Source of the DNA: Zancudomyces culisetae
Lineage: Eukaryota > Kickxellomycota > Harpellomycetes > Harpellales > Legeriomycetaceae
Length of the DNA: 24,183 nucleotides
Reading direction: 5' to 3'
NCBI GenBank assembly: GCA_001969505.1
Contig: LSSK01000903.1
Span: 1 to 24,183, forward strand
Shown here one piece after another: positions 1 to 12,553 of this stretch; within the stretch, counting starts at the first letter, position 1, and the number at the start of each line of letters is the position of its first letter. The notes under the pieces were generated by a model that searched no databases, had not been told where the DNA came from, and was given only the letters and a program-made list of their open reading frames with translations. A program made the position numbers and the translations under genes.

Positions 1-1
1 T

Positions 2-634
2 TCCGCCAACTCTACTTCGACTGCTGTTGGCTCGGACGTTGAACTGATTCCTCAAAACCTTTTGAAGAAATATATCATGTATGCCCGCGAAAATATTACT
101 CCTAAAATCCACCAAGTCGACTCTGACAAAATCTCGCATCTCTATGCCGAGCTCCGCCGCGAGTCGCTGATGACTGGCAGTATCCCCATCACTGTCCGCC
201 ACATAGAGTCCATTGTCCGCCTCAGTGAAGCTCGTGCACGTATGCACCTGCGTGACTTTGTTCGCGCGGACGACATTGATGTTGCCATTCGCGTGACCCT
301 CAATTCGTTCATTTCTGCTCAGAAATTCTCTGTTTACAAAGCTCTCAAACGCAGCTTTAGCAAATATCTCTCTTCCCACTCGGATCACAATGAACTGCTT
401 TATATGTTGTTGTGTCGCTTGGTCCAGGACAAAGTCACTTTGTATCAGTACAAAAACGGTATTTCTGCCTTCCCTGCTCAAGTTAATATTCCTCTGGAAG
501 ACCTTGAAAACTTGGCTGCTGCTTCTCACATATACGACCTTAAAAACTTCTTGACTTCTAACTTCCTTTCTTCCCACGACTTTACCGTGGATTTGGCTGA
601 GCGTGCCATTTATAAACACTTCCAGAACAATTAA
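2..634 (+). CDS. MCM2: MCM2, replicative helicase subunit (3' end only)
   Basis: C-terminal 210 residues of the Mcm2 subunit of the MCM2-7 replicative DNA helicase, which acts in the nucleus in origin licensing and fork unwinding. The frame is open from base 2, so the gene enters from the left edge; the Walker and arginine-finger part lies outside the window. Visible family hallmarks are the KKYIMYAREN segment, RRESLMTGSIPITVRHIES (the Arg of TVRH is the expected sensor-2 residue) and RLSEARARMHLRDFV, followed by a C-terminal region of winged-helix size. CTG codons stand at conserved leucines (RRESL, MHLRDF), showing standard CUG decoding. Codon choice is C-ending, unlike much of the window. 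The stop is TAA at 632-634. The roughly 250 bp that follow are an AT-rich shared 3' region with the convergent bZIP gene. Identity is confident from sequence resemblance. Confidence 0.95.
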   Translation, partial: SANSTSTAVGSDVELIPQNLLKKYIMYARENITPKIHQVDSDKISHLYAELRRESLMTGSIPITVRHIESIVRLSEARARMHLRDFVRADDIDVAIRVTLNSFISAQKFSVYKALKRSFSKYLSSHSDHNELLYMLLCRLVQDKVTLYQYKNGISAFPAQVNIPLEDLENLAAASHIYDLKNFLTSNFLSSHDFTVDLAERAIYKHFQNN

Positions 635-886
635 TTTTTTATTTCATCTCATCATATTTTTGTATTCTTTTTCGTTGTTGCAAGATTATTTCTAATTACA
701 CTTTACATTTGGTTTTATTTTTATATAATGTTTTAATGGAAATGAACACCTCCAAAACTTTGGATTTATACACATAAATTTATTTCTATAAAATCGAACA
801 CCTGCCGTTTCTACTAATTGAAAGTAAAGTTGACGATAAATACTACAAGTATTGTATAAATTGTGGATACCACTTTGTGTTTCGTA

Positions 887-2445
887 CTAGCACCAGTCTG
901 TTTGATGGCTGTTGAATCCATTTATTATCCTAGCCTGAGCCTGTGCCTGTGCCTGTTGATCACCACCTGTTCTGCCACTACTTCCGCTACCACCATTATA
1001 ACCACCACTACCGCCAGTACATCTGCCTTTACCCTTGTCCATTTCCCTGCCTTTACCATTGCTTTTGCTTCTGTTTTTACCACTACTACTCGTACCATTG
1101 TTCTCATCGCTAGGCATTTCAGCTCCAAAACTGTTATCGTGAGCACTACTCCCATTCATGCTTCCACCTACAAGACTCGTTCTCGTTCCATTCCCTATAC
1201 CCGCACCCGCACCCGCACTCACACCCATGTCCATACCCATGCCCATACCCATGCCCATACCCATGCCCATACCCAGTCCCATATCCAATCCTAATCCCAT
1301 ATTCAACCCCATTTCCATATTAATTCCTAGCCCAACACTATTGCTACTACTACCACCATTACTGCACCCAGCAACAGTTCCGTTTGCATCATATATTTGA
1401 TGTGCTTGCACTTGCGTTGGCTTGCTTATCAAACTCAACCCTATCCCCTGTGTCTTTGTCACCCCATGTTCCAGCAAAAAACGATCCATAATTGCACTTT
1501 GGTCGCTGCTGCTTGCTTGCTCATGGTCGTAGTCATGGTTCGCATTACCTTTACCATTAGTATTTTTAGCACTGCTACTACCATTAGCTCTACCCTTGCC
1601 CTTATTTTTGCTTATTTTTCCATTTATCAACCCATCCAATTCCGATGCCAGCTGCTTGCACTCATTGGTTATTTGCAGGTTCATTTTTTCAATTTTTTTC
1701 ATCTCTATTTATATTAGTAGCACATTTTTCCACTTTTCGATTAAACTCTGTACTCAGTGCTTACACAACACAGCTAAAATATAATTACTACTGTTGTACA
1801 TTACCTTCGGCAATATGGTTAATGCTGGATGCCACTCTACTGAAATACGTTACCCCGTTCCTGTATAGTGCAATTTCCTCCTTCAACTTCTCAATCCTTT
1901 CAACATACTCGTCGCGTTGTTTGGCCAGCGCATCTAGTCGTTGCTGCTGCCTTTGTCGCATCCGCGCAGCTGCTTCAGCATTTCGTGCTCTTCGTAGTGA
2001 TCTAGGCGACTGATCGCCCCTTTCCTCTAATTTTTATTTATTTATTTATTTATGCTTACAAAACTGCCTCATTGATACTCTGTTTGTACACATGTGTGTT
2101 TTTTTTTGATAGTCACATGGATAATTAGCTACAAAGTTTGCCCTTACCATTCTCGCCCTCATTCTGATTTCCACTGCAACTTCCGCTGCTAGTTTGCTCA
2201 AGTCTTGGCCTTTTTTTACTCCCATTAGACAACACATTGGATGCAGGCTCGTTTGGCCTACCACTGAATGTCTCACTCGCTCCAAGTAACTCTGCACTCA
2301 TTGTATTGATCAGATACTCATCACTGCTAGTACTAGCATTATTATTGCTGTTGTTGTTTCTTCCATTGTTGCTATTGCTATTGCTACTACTGTTGTTTCT
2401 GTTAGGGTACTCTCCACCACAATTCGATCCAAATATAAATTCCAT
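887..2445 (-). CDS. bZIP transcription factor, three exons, Gly-Met repeat tail
   Basis: Reconstructed 445-aa protein: exon 1 2445-2148, intron 2147-2027, exon 2 2026-1805, intron 1804-1705, exon 3 1704-887. Both introns have GTAA donors and TAG acceptors, the second with TACTAAT just before its AG, and all joins keep frame (each splits a GAG codon). Exon 1 is rich in Asn and Ser and carries a probable nuclear signal, KKRPRL, at about residues 77-82. Exon 2 holds a clear bZIP: basic region RRARNAEAAARMR, matching N-x2-A-A-x3-R at residues 115-123, then a zipper with L133, Y140, L147, Y154 and F161 in the d positions and L, R, I, I, V in the a positions. Exon 3 is low-complexity (Gly, Ser, Asn) with a Gly-Met run at about 302-334 and a Gln-Ala run near the end. 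It is expected to be a nuclear sequence-specific DNA-binding dimer. Targets and ortholog are unknown; I do not assign a named family member. Confidence 0.8.
1224..1271. repeat. 12-bp tandem repeat coding Gly-Met
   Basis: Four consecutive copies of the unit CCCATGCCCATA (the first has one mismatch, T for C). On the minus strand it encodes the alternating Gly-Met run of the bZIP protein. The unit is a multiple of three, so copy-number change keeps the frame. The long plus-strand frame through it (His-Thr-Ala-rich) is only the shadow of this repeat. Confidence 0.9.
2031..2053. repeat. TTTA microsatellite in bZIP intron 1
   Basis: About five TTTA units lying inside the first intron of the bZIP gene, directly upstream of its 3' splice site on the minus strand. 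Confidence 0.85.
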
Positions 2446-3387
2446 CTTTACACTCTTGGTTCCTTGTGATTTTTTGTTTTTTTTATTTTTAGCTATATGT
2501 GTGGTATTTATTGCTCAGTAAGGTCTTTGACAAAATTTGATCTCATATGCCTTTTGCTTCTTCGATACAAGTGTATACACGTATATCTATGAATATATGC
2601 TTATATCCGTATAAATAAAAGTGGAAAAACCAAAGGATGTGACAATATATCTATAATAGAACTGTTATTTCTCGAAATAGCCTGTGTCATACACTTTATC
2701 CTGATATATGATGAACCCTTAAATATTTATATAATCTCTATCGCTGACCTCAAGTTTCTTTTTCGTTTTTTATTATCTATGATTACTATAAAACTTAGTT
2801 TGAGAACAAGTTAGATAAAGACAGAGTTACTTCATTTCAGTATACTACCGCTACACTTTTGAAAAACGCATTTACCCCTCTTTCACCTCTCCCTCCCTTC
2901 TGTGCGCGTGTATATATATACCTCCACATCTATATCTCCACAACACTCATCACTATCACCACCATGATCATTTAGCACTCGATATTTTATATTTGTGCAT
3001 TGTGTCATTAATCCGCTGCTCAAGTGTTTTTTTTCTGTTGTGTAGAAACTTGAATATACGAATAGATAAACGTAATATTTACCTCTTTAGTGTCCTAAAT
3101 GAACAAATACAAGGAATGTGCTAGGGTAATTGACAGTTTCAGGCACACTAAAACCCAGAAAGTGATATATTACCAAGCCTCACTATAGCCGTTGACAAAC
3201 AATGAATAATCCAACAAATAATATAATGGGTAGATAAATAAGTGTCTCCACTATTTCCACTAGTGATGGTTATATTAGAAATAATTTAATGATGTTGGGA
3301 CTTATAATTCAAGGGGTTTATTTGAAAAGTATTTATACTATTGAATACGTAGGTGGGGATTAGTGTGTTACGGCGTTTATTGATGTT

Positions 3388-3404
3388 TATATATATATAT
3401 ATAT
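3388..3404. repeat. TA dinucleotide run
   Basis: Uninterrupted 17-bp alternating TA tract in the bZIP-ATP2 intergenic region. Confidence 0.9.
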
Positions 3405-3479
3405 CCATTTTTAAAGTTTATAATGTTGTTAAAAAAAACAATTCCCCACAATAGGTGAGGAGGGAAGGAGGGAAGGAAA

Positions 3480-3495
3480 GGGGGGGGGGTGGGGG
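3480..3495. repeat. Poly-G tract G10-T-G5
   Basis: Ten G, one T, five G on the plus strand in an otherwise AT-rich region, preceded by GGGAAGGA-type purine repeats (3460-3479). A G-quadruplex is possible on the plus strand. Confidence 0.85.
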
Positions 3496-3600
3496 TAAAT
3501 ATATAATAGTACAACAAAACCAGGACATTATTATTGTATTGGCCATATGCATTGTTGTTTGCCACAAAAGCATTACTCATAACATTTCCACTATAAAGTA

Positions 3601-3645
3601 AGAAAAAGAAAAAGAAAAAGAAAAAGGAAAAGGAAAAGGAAAAGA
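3601..3645. repeat. Purine microsatellite (AGAAAA / GGAAAA)
   Basis: Hexameric A/G repeat, first AGAAAA-type units and then AGGAAA-type units. All purine on the plus strand. Confidence 0.9.
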
Positions 3646-5101
3646 ATAGAAAACTAAGCATGGAGCTGAACTTGTGGTATTTGTTTGTGCTTGTGTTAAA
3701 AAGCAAACACTAAACACTGCTCACCTTCCTACCTTCCCACCTCTTCAGCCTGAATCACGTGTGTTATATTTTTATCAGCTCTTGCCAAGAATTTTATTAG
3801 GTCATAACATCCCGTAGAATATTGACTGAATGCCCAATTGTTCAACTACTAGCACATATATGTGCCGAGGGTAATGATGTACATATACATTGTTATTTAC
3901 TATGGGTTGAGGAGGAAGATAATCAGCAGTAAAATGCTGATAGTAGTTTAAACAGGTGGGTGTATAATTGGATTGGGTGATATTCCTAAAAAAAATAAAA
4001 TACAATGGTGACAGTTTTTTATTGTATAACTGTTAAAGTGGTATAAATAAATATTACTGTGATATGGTTCAAAAATAGGTTGCACGTCCAATTGACCCTC
4101 AAGCCTCTTCACATATCGGATACATTTGTTTAAATACTGGGTGGTTTATTATATTCATACTCTGTATTGAAATAGAGCTATGCTGTATTTTTTTTAATTC
4201 ATTTCCAACAAGAAAAATGGGCAAAGGTATACAAAGATAGGCTTAGTTGAGGCAGATAAACTGGGGTTTAAAAAAAAAGAAAGCGGGCCTTAAAGTACTG
4301 TCAAATTCAATCCAACTTGGTGCTTGGCTAAAAAAAAATTTTTTTTTTCTTGTGTTTGTGCAAAAATCTCATAAATTTTGTATTGAAGCGAATTCCGCAA
4401 CAGCAACAACAACAAAGTGGCAACAATGGTACAAATTTGGGGAATTGGGAAAAGTAATTATCAGAAAACTGAAACGTGATAATACAGAAAATGCAAATAC
4501 CAAGCAGAAACCGAGAGAAACCCAGCAATTGAGATAGGATAAGAAACTAAAGGAAAGGAAAGGGAAAAAGAAAAAAAGATAGAGGTGGAGTAAAAAAAAT
4601 TTTTTTTCGTTAGAAAGATACAAGCCAAAATAGGAGGAGGGGTGGGCAGAATTTGATTTGATTTCATTTCTGTAACAATATTGATTTGAAAAAATAAGAG
4701 TATGGAAAAAACGCTACCCAATATTAGCGAATAGAAAAATAGAAAGAGTATTAATCGCACTAATGGAAATAGATATTTAGCTAGCATGTATCTGAATTAT
4801 TATTATTTAATTTGCTATTTTGTTATTTTTATATTGAAGAGTAATTAAAAAATGTAAAACAAAGAAAAGTCGGTTATGGAAAAAAAAAAAAGATTTTTTT
4901 TATCTGCAATTTTTTCTATTATCAAAAAAAAGCGGATATCTATTTATCGCTAAAAAAACATCAACAAAAAAAAAGGAAAATGAAAATGAAAATAAAAAAT
5001 AAATAAAACAATTTAAACACAAATATAATAAAAAATTTTTAGATAACCTTTTTCCATTATTAAATTTTTTTATTACAAGAAAGATTAATAAGAAAATCAA
5101 G

Positions 5102-6891
<1,790 letters not shown>

Positions 6892-6923
6892 TTTCTTTTA
6901 TTTATTTTCTATCCTCAATAAAT

Positions 6924-8151
6924 CTAATTATAATTGCTTTTCACTAATCTATAAAGATACTCGTATGTCAAAAACATTGTTGCGTTTGCTGGAAATGCTC
7001 TCAGCAATGTCACTCCAAGCCCCCTGAAAAATCCTCTAACTCCTCCGCTTGAATACACCTGTCTTGCCACCTCTAAAACTCCCACTTTTCCACTCCCATT
7101 TCCGTTCCCATTCCCTCCCACCATGTCCAGTGTTTGAATTCTTGACTTGATCACATCCACTGGGAACATCATAAAGTTATACACAACTCCTGCACTTCCT
7201 CCTGCCAAAATTAAGATTCCTGGCCCGATATCCTCCTTTTTAATCACCACAGCTTCTCCATCACTACCTTTGCTTTGGTTTTTAACTTTTATATAGTATT
7301 GGCAAACCGCCTCATATGTCCCAAACCACAATGCTGTTCCTATACTTTCCCTCACTACTGTAGGCCCTACCCCTTTATACATCCCCCGCAGTCCCTGAGT
7401 ACGCATTATTTCCTTTATAACTGAGATCGGCCCTTTGAATTTTTTCTTACTCGCGTCTCCTCCAGAACCACTGCCCCCGTATCCTTGTACATTTTCCACC
7501 TGTAGCTTACATTTGATCAACTCTATAGGCGTTATAAATGTTGTTGCAAGCAGTCCTGCAATTCCACCGCAAAGCGCCAGCTGTGGTAGTTTCAGTGATT
7601 CTTGGGCGCTACTGCCTGTGGCCTGTCGTACCAAATTCTGGATTTCTTTATATGAAAAAAACACAAAAGCATTCTCCATCATTGCTCCAAACAATGGCGA
7701 GCTAAGGCCTCTATAAAACCCAAACACACCCTCATTCCTCCAGGTCTGCAGTAGACAGTCAAATGTTCCCGTAAAAACTTTGGAATCCATAGTCTGCATA
7801 CGCACCTTAACCGTATCAAAGGGATACTCGATCACCTTCCCATTCATTCCTGCCATCTATTCGTAAAATTGCCCGTTTATACACTTGAATTGCTATTTGA
7901 AGGCTACATTGCAAAGAAGAAAAAAAAGGTAAAGCAAAACAAAACAAACTTACTGAACCAAAAACAAGCTCCCATAATGGATTGATTTTGACATCCGCCT
8001 TTCCTGTCACACCCATACCCGCACCACTATTTGGATCTTTTAATAATGCATCGCCGCCTTGTGCCGGCTGAAATGCAGCGCCCTCTGAGTTCGCATTTTC
8101 GATGGCTTTTCTCATTAACTCCTTTGCAATAGTTTCGGTAGGTGAATCCAT
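6924..8151 (-). CDS. ORT1: Mitochondrial ornithine carrier (ORT1/ARG11-like), two exons
   Basis: Mitochondrial carrier family (SLC25) inner-membrane transporter, expected to exchange matrix ornithine for cytosolic substrate in arginine synthesis. Exon 1 is 8151-7954; the intron 7953-7857 starts GTAAGT and ends ATAG; exon 2 is 7856-6924, giving 376 aa. The ATG at 7856 is internal: splicing gives GSMAGMNGKVIEYPFDTVK, matching the Ort1-type start of repeat 1. Three carrier repeats are visible with PFDTVK (about 78), PIELIK (about 176) and PVDVIK (about 298). The protein is longer than yeast Ort1 (292 aa) because of an N-terminal extension of roughly 50 residues and Gly/Ser/Asn loop inserts, including a GNGNGNGSG run. 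The family is certain. The ornithine substrate is inferred from closest resemblance to Ort1; another basic amino-acid carrier of the same subfamily is possible. It lies tail to tail with ATP2, only 32 bp apart. Confidence 0.88.
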
Positions 8152-9540
8152 AATTTATCGCCTGTATTATATTGTTAGTTTATTTTCCAAATCACCTGTA
8201 TAAGAAATAAAACTTCCTCCTCTCCTACGGTATATTGAAAAATTTTTTTTTTGGAACAAGCTGGTATTTATTCTTTTTTTGGATTACGCGGTGTTACCTT
8301 ACTCCACCCCGCTTGTCAATGAAATGAAACACTAAAGTTGTGTTTTTTTTCCCTTTTTTTTTAATGCACAGACTCTAATTTGACCCAAAAGCACTTAACC
8401 ATCATAAACTTTCCTCCACTCAAAGGACAGAGTCTTTTTTTTTTCCTAATCTGTATATTGATTTTTCAGGAACAAGTTGTACACCTCATCCGGGCTATTT
8501 TCGAGTGCCATTTTTATCTCTGCTGTTATTTTCCAAATTGCGCCATTCATTTACACACCACTTCACATCCATCACGTCTCGCTCATGAGGACTATATTTT
8601 TTAAATACCAAGTTTTTACTTTTCTATTTTTGCAATCGGGTTCTAGACAAAACCCCTTGCTTTTATACATGCATATATTTAATTACTCACTATCACGTTT
8701 ATATCACATTGCTCTTTATCAAAAATAAAAAATAAATTGACAAAAAGCCAAAAAACCAAAAAACCGTCTTTATTTAAATATCTCCAGAAGCTTGTTTGAG
8801 AATGTCTGAATCCTTCGCCAAACTTTGTCATGATATACCTCCTCATCATATGTTTAAATACTCCGTTAACCATGTATCATCTTGTCTGGACGGTTTTCAT
8901 CTAAGCTTTGTGAACTTGGGTCTGACTATTTGACTACTTTCTTGCTGGTATCTTTTCTAAAATCCCATTTCAGTTCAAACTAGGGTGAATAAACTAGTCG
9001 AAAAATAAGATTTGCTTTCTATTTGAACTGGTGCTGTTGTAAAGAAAACGTGGTCCGACCTGGTCTATACACCGAACGTTGTTTATTACATTGTTTCATA
9101 TTGCAGCATGTACATATATTACCAGGGTGTTGTCACCAATCGCTTGATTCTTAAAAACGGGCAATGTACAATACGAACTTACTTCCCCTCTCATCATCCC
9201 CTTCTTCTTCTCTCAGCCCAAACTCGATTTATTCATATTAATTAAAACAACGACAATAACAATAGCAATTACAAGGTTCTAGTCAATCGGATCATAAGTT
9301 CTTTCCATAACAACGATTTGTAATGATACCCATCCTGTTCGCCCTTTTACATAATTAATTTCTAATCTTTACTATATGATATTCCAAATCACAAAAAATT
9401 CATTAGCATTTATTTTATTTCAATTCTATATTTTTTTTTTCCAAACATTGTACCGCTATTTCATTTCTTTTCATAGAATACAAAGTTCACTAGCAAAGAA
9501 AAAAAAACAAAAAGAGGTGTCTTTTGAAGGAGTCTAATAA
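8152..9540. other. Divergent intergenic region ORT1-HIS2
   Basis: 1.39 kb upstream of both ORT1 (minus) and HIS2 (plus). Poly-T and poly-A runs flank both genes. On the minus strand, 9195-8765 contains several short open stretches and one good donor (GAA/GTAAGT at about 9181), but I could not join them into a convincing gene. No TGACTC-type Gcn4 site was seen near HIS2. No RNA gene recognised. Confidence 0.5.
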
Positions 9541-9767
9541 ATGCCGTTTACCTTTCATTGTCATTCCGGTCAGTTCTGCCACCATGCCACAGGTACTTTG
9601 GAGGAAGTCGTGGTTAGTGCCATCCAAAAGAATATAAAAGTGTTAGGCATTTCTGAGCATGTTCCCAGGTTTAGATTCCAGGATTTGTATCCCGAAGAAG
9701 TCGAGGTATTCATTTTTATCTTTTACCGATTACTATTCTACTAAAATGCAGCAGAGAAAATAGGCTC

Positions 9768-9809
<42 letters not shown>

Positions 9810-10668
9810 ATCTTAAATACGTTTTGACCCTCTGTAGAAAAATATCACGCCAGGTGATCTACTCAAAAGCTTTGAAAACTACATATTGGAGGCCAGAAGA
9901 TTACAAGATAAATATTGCGACAAGATAAAGCTGTTGGTGGGGATGGAAACCGAATGGATATCCAATACCGAAAATTGCAACAAGCATAAATGCCCCAAAT
10001 ATACTGGCAGCACAGCTCTCGGGGGCGAACAACTTGTTGCCTTACGCAACCACAGTAAAATAGACTATGTGGTTGGCTCACTACATCATGTAAAAGGTAT
10101 TCCGATTGATTTCAGCGTTGAGCTGTACAAACAGGCCATTGAAGCCCATGATAATGATATCAACAAACTGTTTGATGCATACTACGATGAGCAATATCAA
10201 ATGTTGGTTACTGTAAAGCCAGAGATTATCGGGCACTTTGATTTAATCCGCATATTTTCACACTGCATTGATGACGATACTAGTGAAAACGGTGTTAACA
10301 GTGGCGTTAGCTATACACTTGGCTCACAGACCATGCAAAGAATTGTTCGAAACATTAAATACGGTATCGAGATCGGAGCACTTTTCGAAATCAACAGCAG
10401 AGCTTATAAAAAGGGACATGAGTTTGCCTATCCACACCCAGATATTCTGAAAATTATCTTGGATAATGGGGGGAAAGTCACTATTTCAGACGATTCTCAT
10501 TCACCATCAGAAATTGGTCTGTTTTACTCCAAGCTATTTCAGTATTTAAAGGATATGAACATTAGCCAGATCCACTATCTTGATAGGGATGAATCCACTG
10601 GAGTAGTAAAGACTTTGATCTGTGACAACATCCTGGACGAGAGTTTATGGCACCACTTCCACAGTTAG
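9541..10668 (+). CDS. HIS2: HIS2, histidinol-phosphatase, two exons
   Basis: PHP-type histidinol-phosphatase, converting L-histidinol phosphate to histidinol in histidine synthesis. Exon 1 is 9541-9705; the intron 9706-9837 starts GTATTC and ends TGTAG; exon 2 is 9838-10668, giving 331 aa (yeast His2 has 335). PHP metal-site motifs are present: HCHSG at residues 6-10, EHVPR in exon 1, GSLHHVKGIPIDF near 135, GHFDLIR near 187 and SDDSH near 273. The 9838 acceptor is the only nearby AG that keeps the frame; those at 9751, 9754 and 9763 lead to stops or a wrong frame. The donor GTATTC departs from the GTAAGT used elsewhere in this window. The gene is convergent with the cysteine synthase gene, about 255 bp away. 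Confidence 0.94.
9768..9810. repeat. Palindromic ATA/ATT microsatellite in HIS2 intron
   Basis: An ATA-type run (9768-9790) directly followed by its complement, an ATT run (9791-9809), makes a perfect inverted repeat with 19-bp arms at 9772-9809 and no spacer. In RNA it would fold into a long A-U hairpin inside the HIS2 intron, between the TACTAAA at 9739-9745 and the 3' splice site at 9837. Confidence 0.9.
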
Positions 10669-10923
10669 TCCGCTGATTTTGTTATGTTTAGTCTGCGACA
10701 AATCTTGTACATGAATGCGTATAACTTATTATGGTAGCTTTCAGCATATTTACACTCATATTTTACAACACCAATCACAAAAATATTGGTTTGACAACCA
10801 GATCTGTACATAGAATAAACGAATATCGATATTTTTGGTTTAATGTCCATCTTTTTCAATAAAGTAGACAGATAAGGTGCAGATACGCAAATGAAACAAG
10901 AAAAAGGTCTAAATATATTTATC

Positions 10924-12553
10924 TCAGTCTAAAACAGCATATTTCTTTAGATGAGATGGAATAGCATCCATCAAATTCTTGCTTTCTAACCATGACTTGC
11001 TAAACAGCCTTGACTGGTATCTGTATGCACCATCACACAAAATCGTAACAACAGTTTTTCCAGGTCCAAGAATCTTTGCCATCTCATACGCTGCGACGAC
11101 GTTGAGTGCGGTTGACGCACCAAAATAAAGCCCATCCTCATCAAGTAATCTGTATAGCTATTTTTAATTTTTTACGCACATTTGAGAGATTTTTTTTCAA
11201 TCTTTTATCAATATATACACTAAAGGGTTTTTACAGCAGTATATGAAATTTATTATTTCTATTTCAGTTCAATCTTACAGTCTTTATCGTATCTTGGTCG
11301 GGAATCAACAACGAATCGTCAATCAGGCCGATATCGGGCTTCAAATTCTCGGTAATTCTTCCTTGCCCAATTCCTTCGGTTATCGAAGATCCAGCTCTTT
11401 CTGAAAGCTTTCCACCACTTTTTATATAGCTGTATATAACACTTCCTGGTGGGTCAGCTACAAAACACTTTACTACAGGAACATTTTCCTTCAAATACCT
11501 GGTTACTCCTGCAAAAGTTCCACCTGTGCCTGTAGAACATGTAAAGCCATCGATCTTACCACCCGTCTGATCTACAATCTCCGGGCCCGTTGTTAGTATG
11601 TGTGCTTGCCTGTTAGCTGTATTGTCAAACTGATTAGTCCAAATGGCTCCCTCAGTAGCTTCTGCGTATCTTTTTGCCTGGTGATTGTAGTTATCCGGGT
11701 GTTCATATGCCACTGCTGGTACTGGTCGTACATCAGCACCTATTTATTTATTTTTACAATTGTTTAGGAATTATGGGTGTGTGTCCAAGATAGGCGAGGC
11801 GAGAGGAGTTGTGTTAAAGGGATTCATAAAAAATGGCGGAATATTGCCTAATTGGTAATATTTCGAGACAACCCTTCGCCTTTCCTTCTCTTCTGATATA
11901 CTTTCTTTTACTAGAGATAGCAAGTCTGGGCTTATACTTACCCAACATCTTCAAAAGATTTATTTTTTCAGCACTCTGGGTGTTTGGCATGTAAATAACA
12001 CATTTGTACCCCCTATCACGGCAGACATGAGCCAATCCGATTCCAGTATTTCCAGCAGTTCCTTCAACAACTGTACCACCAGGCTTCAACAGTCCCTTAT
12101 CTTCTGCGTCTTTAACGACATAAAGAGCTGCTCTGTCCTTTACTGATCCACCTGGATTCATAAACTCAGCCTTTCCCAGTATGTTGCATCCTGTTTCTTT
12201 GCTTAGAGACTTAATTTTTATCTAGTATTGGATTTTTGACATATATTTTACTTGGACTTCGTATATTTATTACACAGAGATACCTGTGTAGCAATATAAT
12301 TTAAACAATATTACAAAACAAAAAAACAAGGAGAAACAGTAATATGAAATGTGACATACTAATGGTGTGTTCCCAACTGCTCCTGCAAACCCATTCACAA
12401 TCTATACACAGTGTTTATATTTTATTAGTTTCTAGTGTCTTTTTAGAAAACCATTTCATAAGAATAAGACTCAATTCCATTATAGCTTACTTTCATTTGC
12501 TGCGTAGCTGTAGTAGAAAGAAATCTACTAAAGCTTTGTTTGGTAAAAGACAT
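10924..12553 (-). CDS. MCY1: Mitochondrial cysteine synthase (MCY1-like), five exons
   Basis: PLP-dependent beta-substituting enzyme of the cysteine synthase (CysK/CBS) family, using O-acetyl- or O-succinyl-type serine/homoserine esters or a related substrate; it resembles yeast Ygr012w/Mcy1 and filamentous-fungus mitochondrial cysteine synthase. Exons: 12553-12491, 12401-12360, 12221-11942, 11739-11279, 11157-10924. All introns are GT-AG and the spliced frame gives 359 aa. Exon 1 is a Ser/Thr-rich presequence with basic residues ([19 protein letters not shown]). Exon 2 is only 42 nt and supplies the conserved VGNTPL. PLP lysine K63 lies in NPGGSVKDR, the substrate loop is TAGNTG (90-95), and the phosphate-binding loop is STGTGGT in exon 4. 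The C-terminal CDGAYRY completes the fold. The ATG at 12553 is the only start that gives the presequence; the frame further upstream has no ATG. Exact acyl donor unknown. Confidence 0.92.

Larger units (their letters stand above)
2446..5101. other. Gene-poor 2.6-kb interval between bZIP gene and ATP2
   Basis: Divergent upstream region of the bZIP gene (left) and ATP2 (right). It is AT-rich and full of homopolymer and simple repeats. Open frames here (such as 3377-3706 minus, 4247-4537 plus, 4461-4787 minus) are low-complexity Phe- or Lys-rich strings from A/T and G/A tracts, and I do not accept them as genes. A 29-codon ATG frame at 3099-3188 (+) has mixed composition but no recognisable family. 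A CCAAT box lies at 4718-4722. The last 250 bp before ATP2 are A-rich with long A runs, typical of a yeast promoter and leader. I found no tRNA or other RNA gene by eye. Confidence 0.6.

Noticed and set aside
1-634. Reassigned CUG codon (Ser or Ala)
   Set aside because: CTG sits at conserved leucines in the MCM2 segment.
863-1294. Long plus-strand frame rich in Thr, Ser and His-Thr-Ala repeats
   Set aside because: It is antisense to the bZIP third exon, and its repeats are the shadow of the Gly-Met coding 12-mer.
4247-4787. Overlapping open frames on both strands (Lys-rich and Phe-rich)
   Set aside because: Low-complexity strings produced by A and T runs, with no domain, splice support or conserved motif.
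7856-7856. Start of the ornithine carrier at this ATG
   Set aside because: It would remove the first part of carrier repeat 1; a GTAAGT...ATAG intron joins it in frame to an upstream exon.
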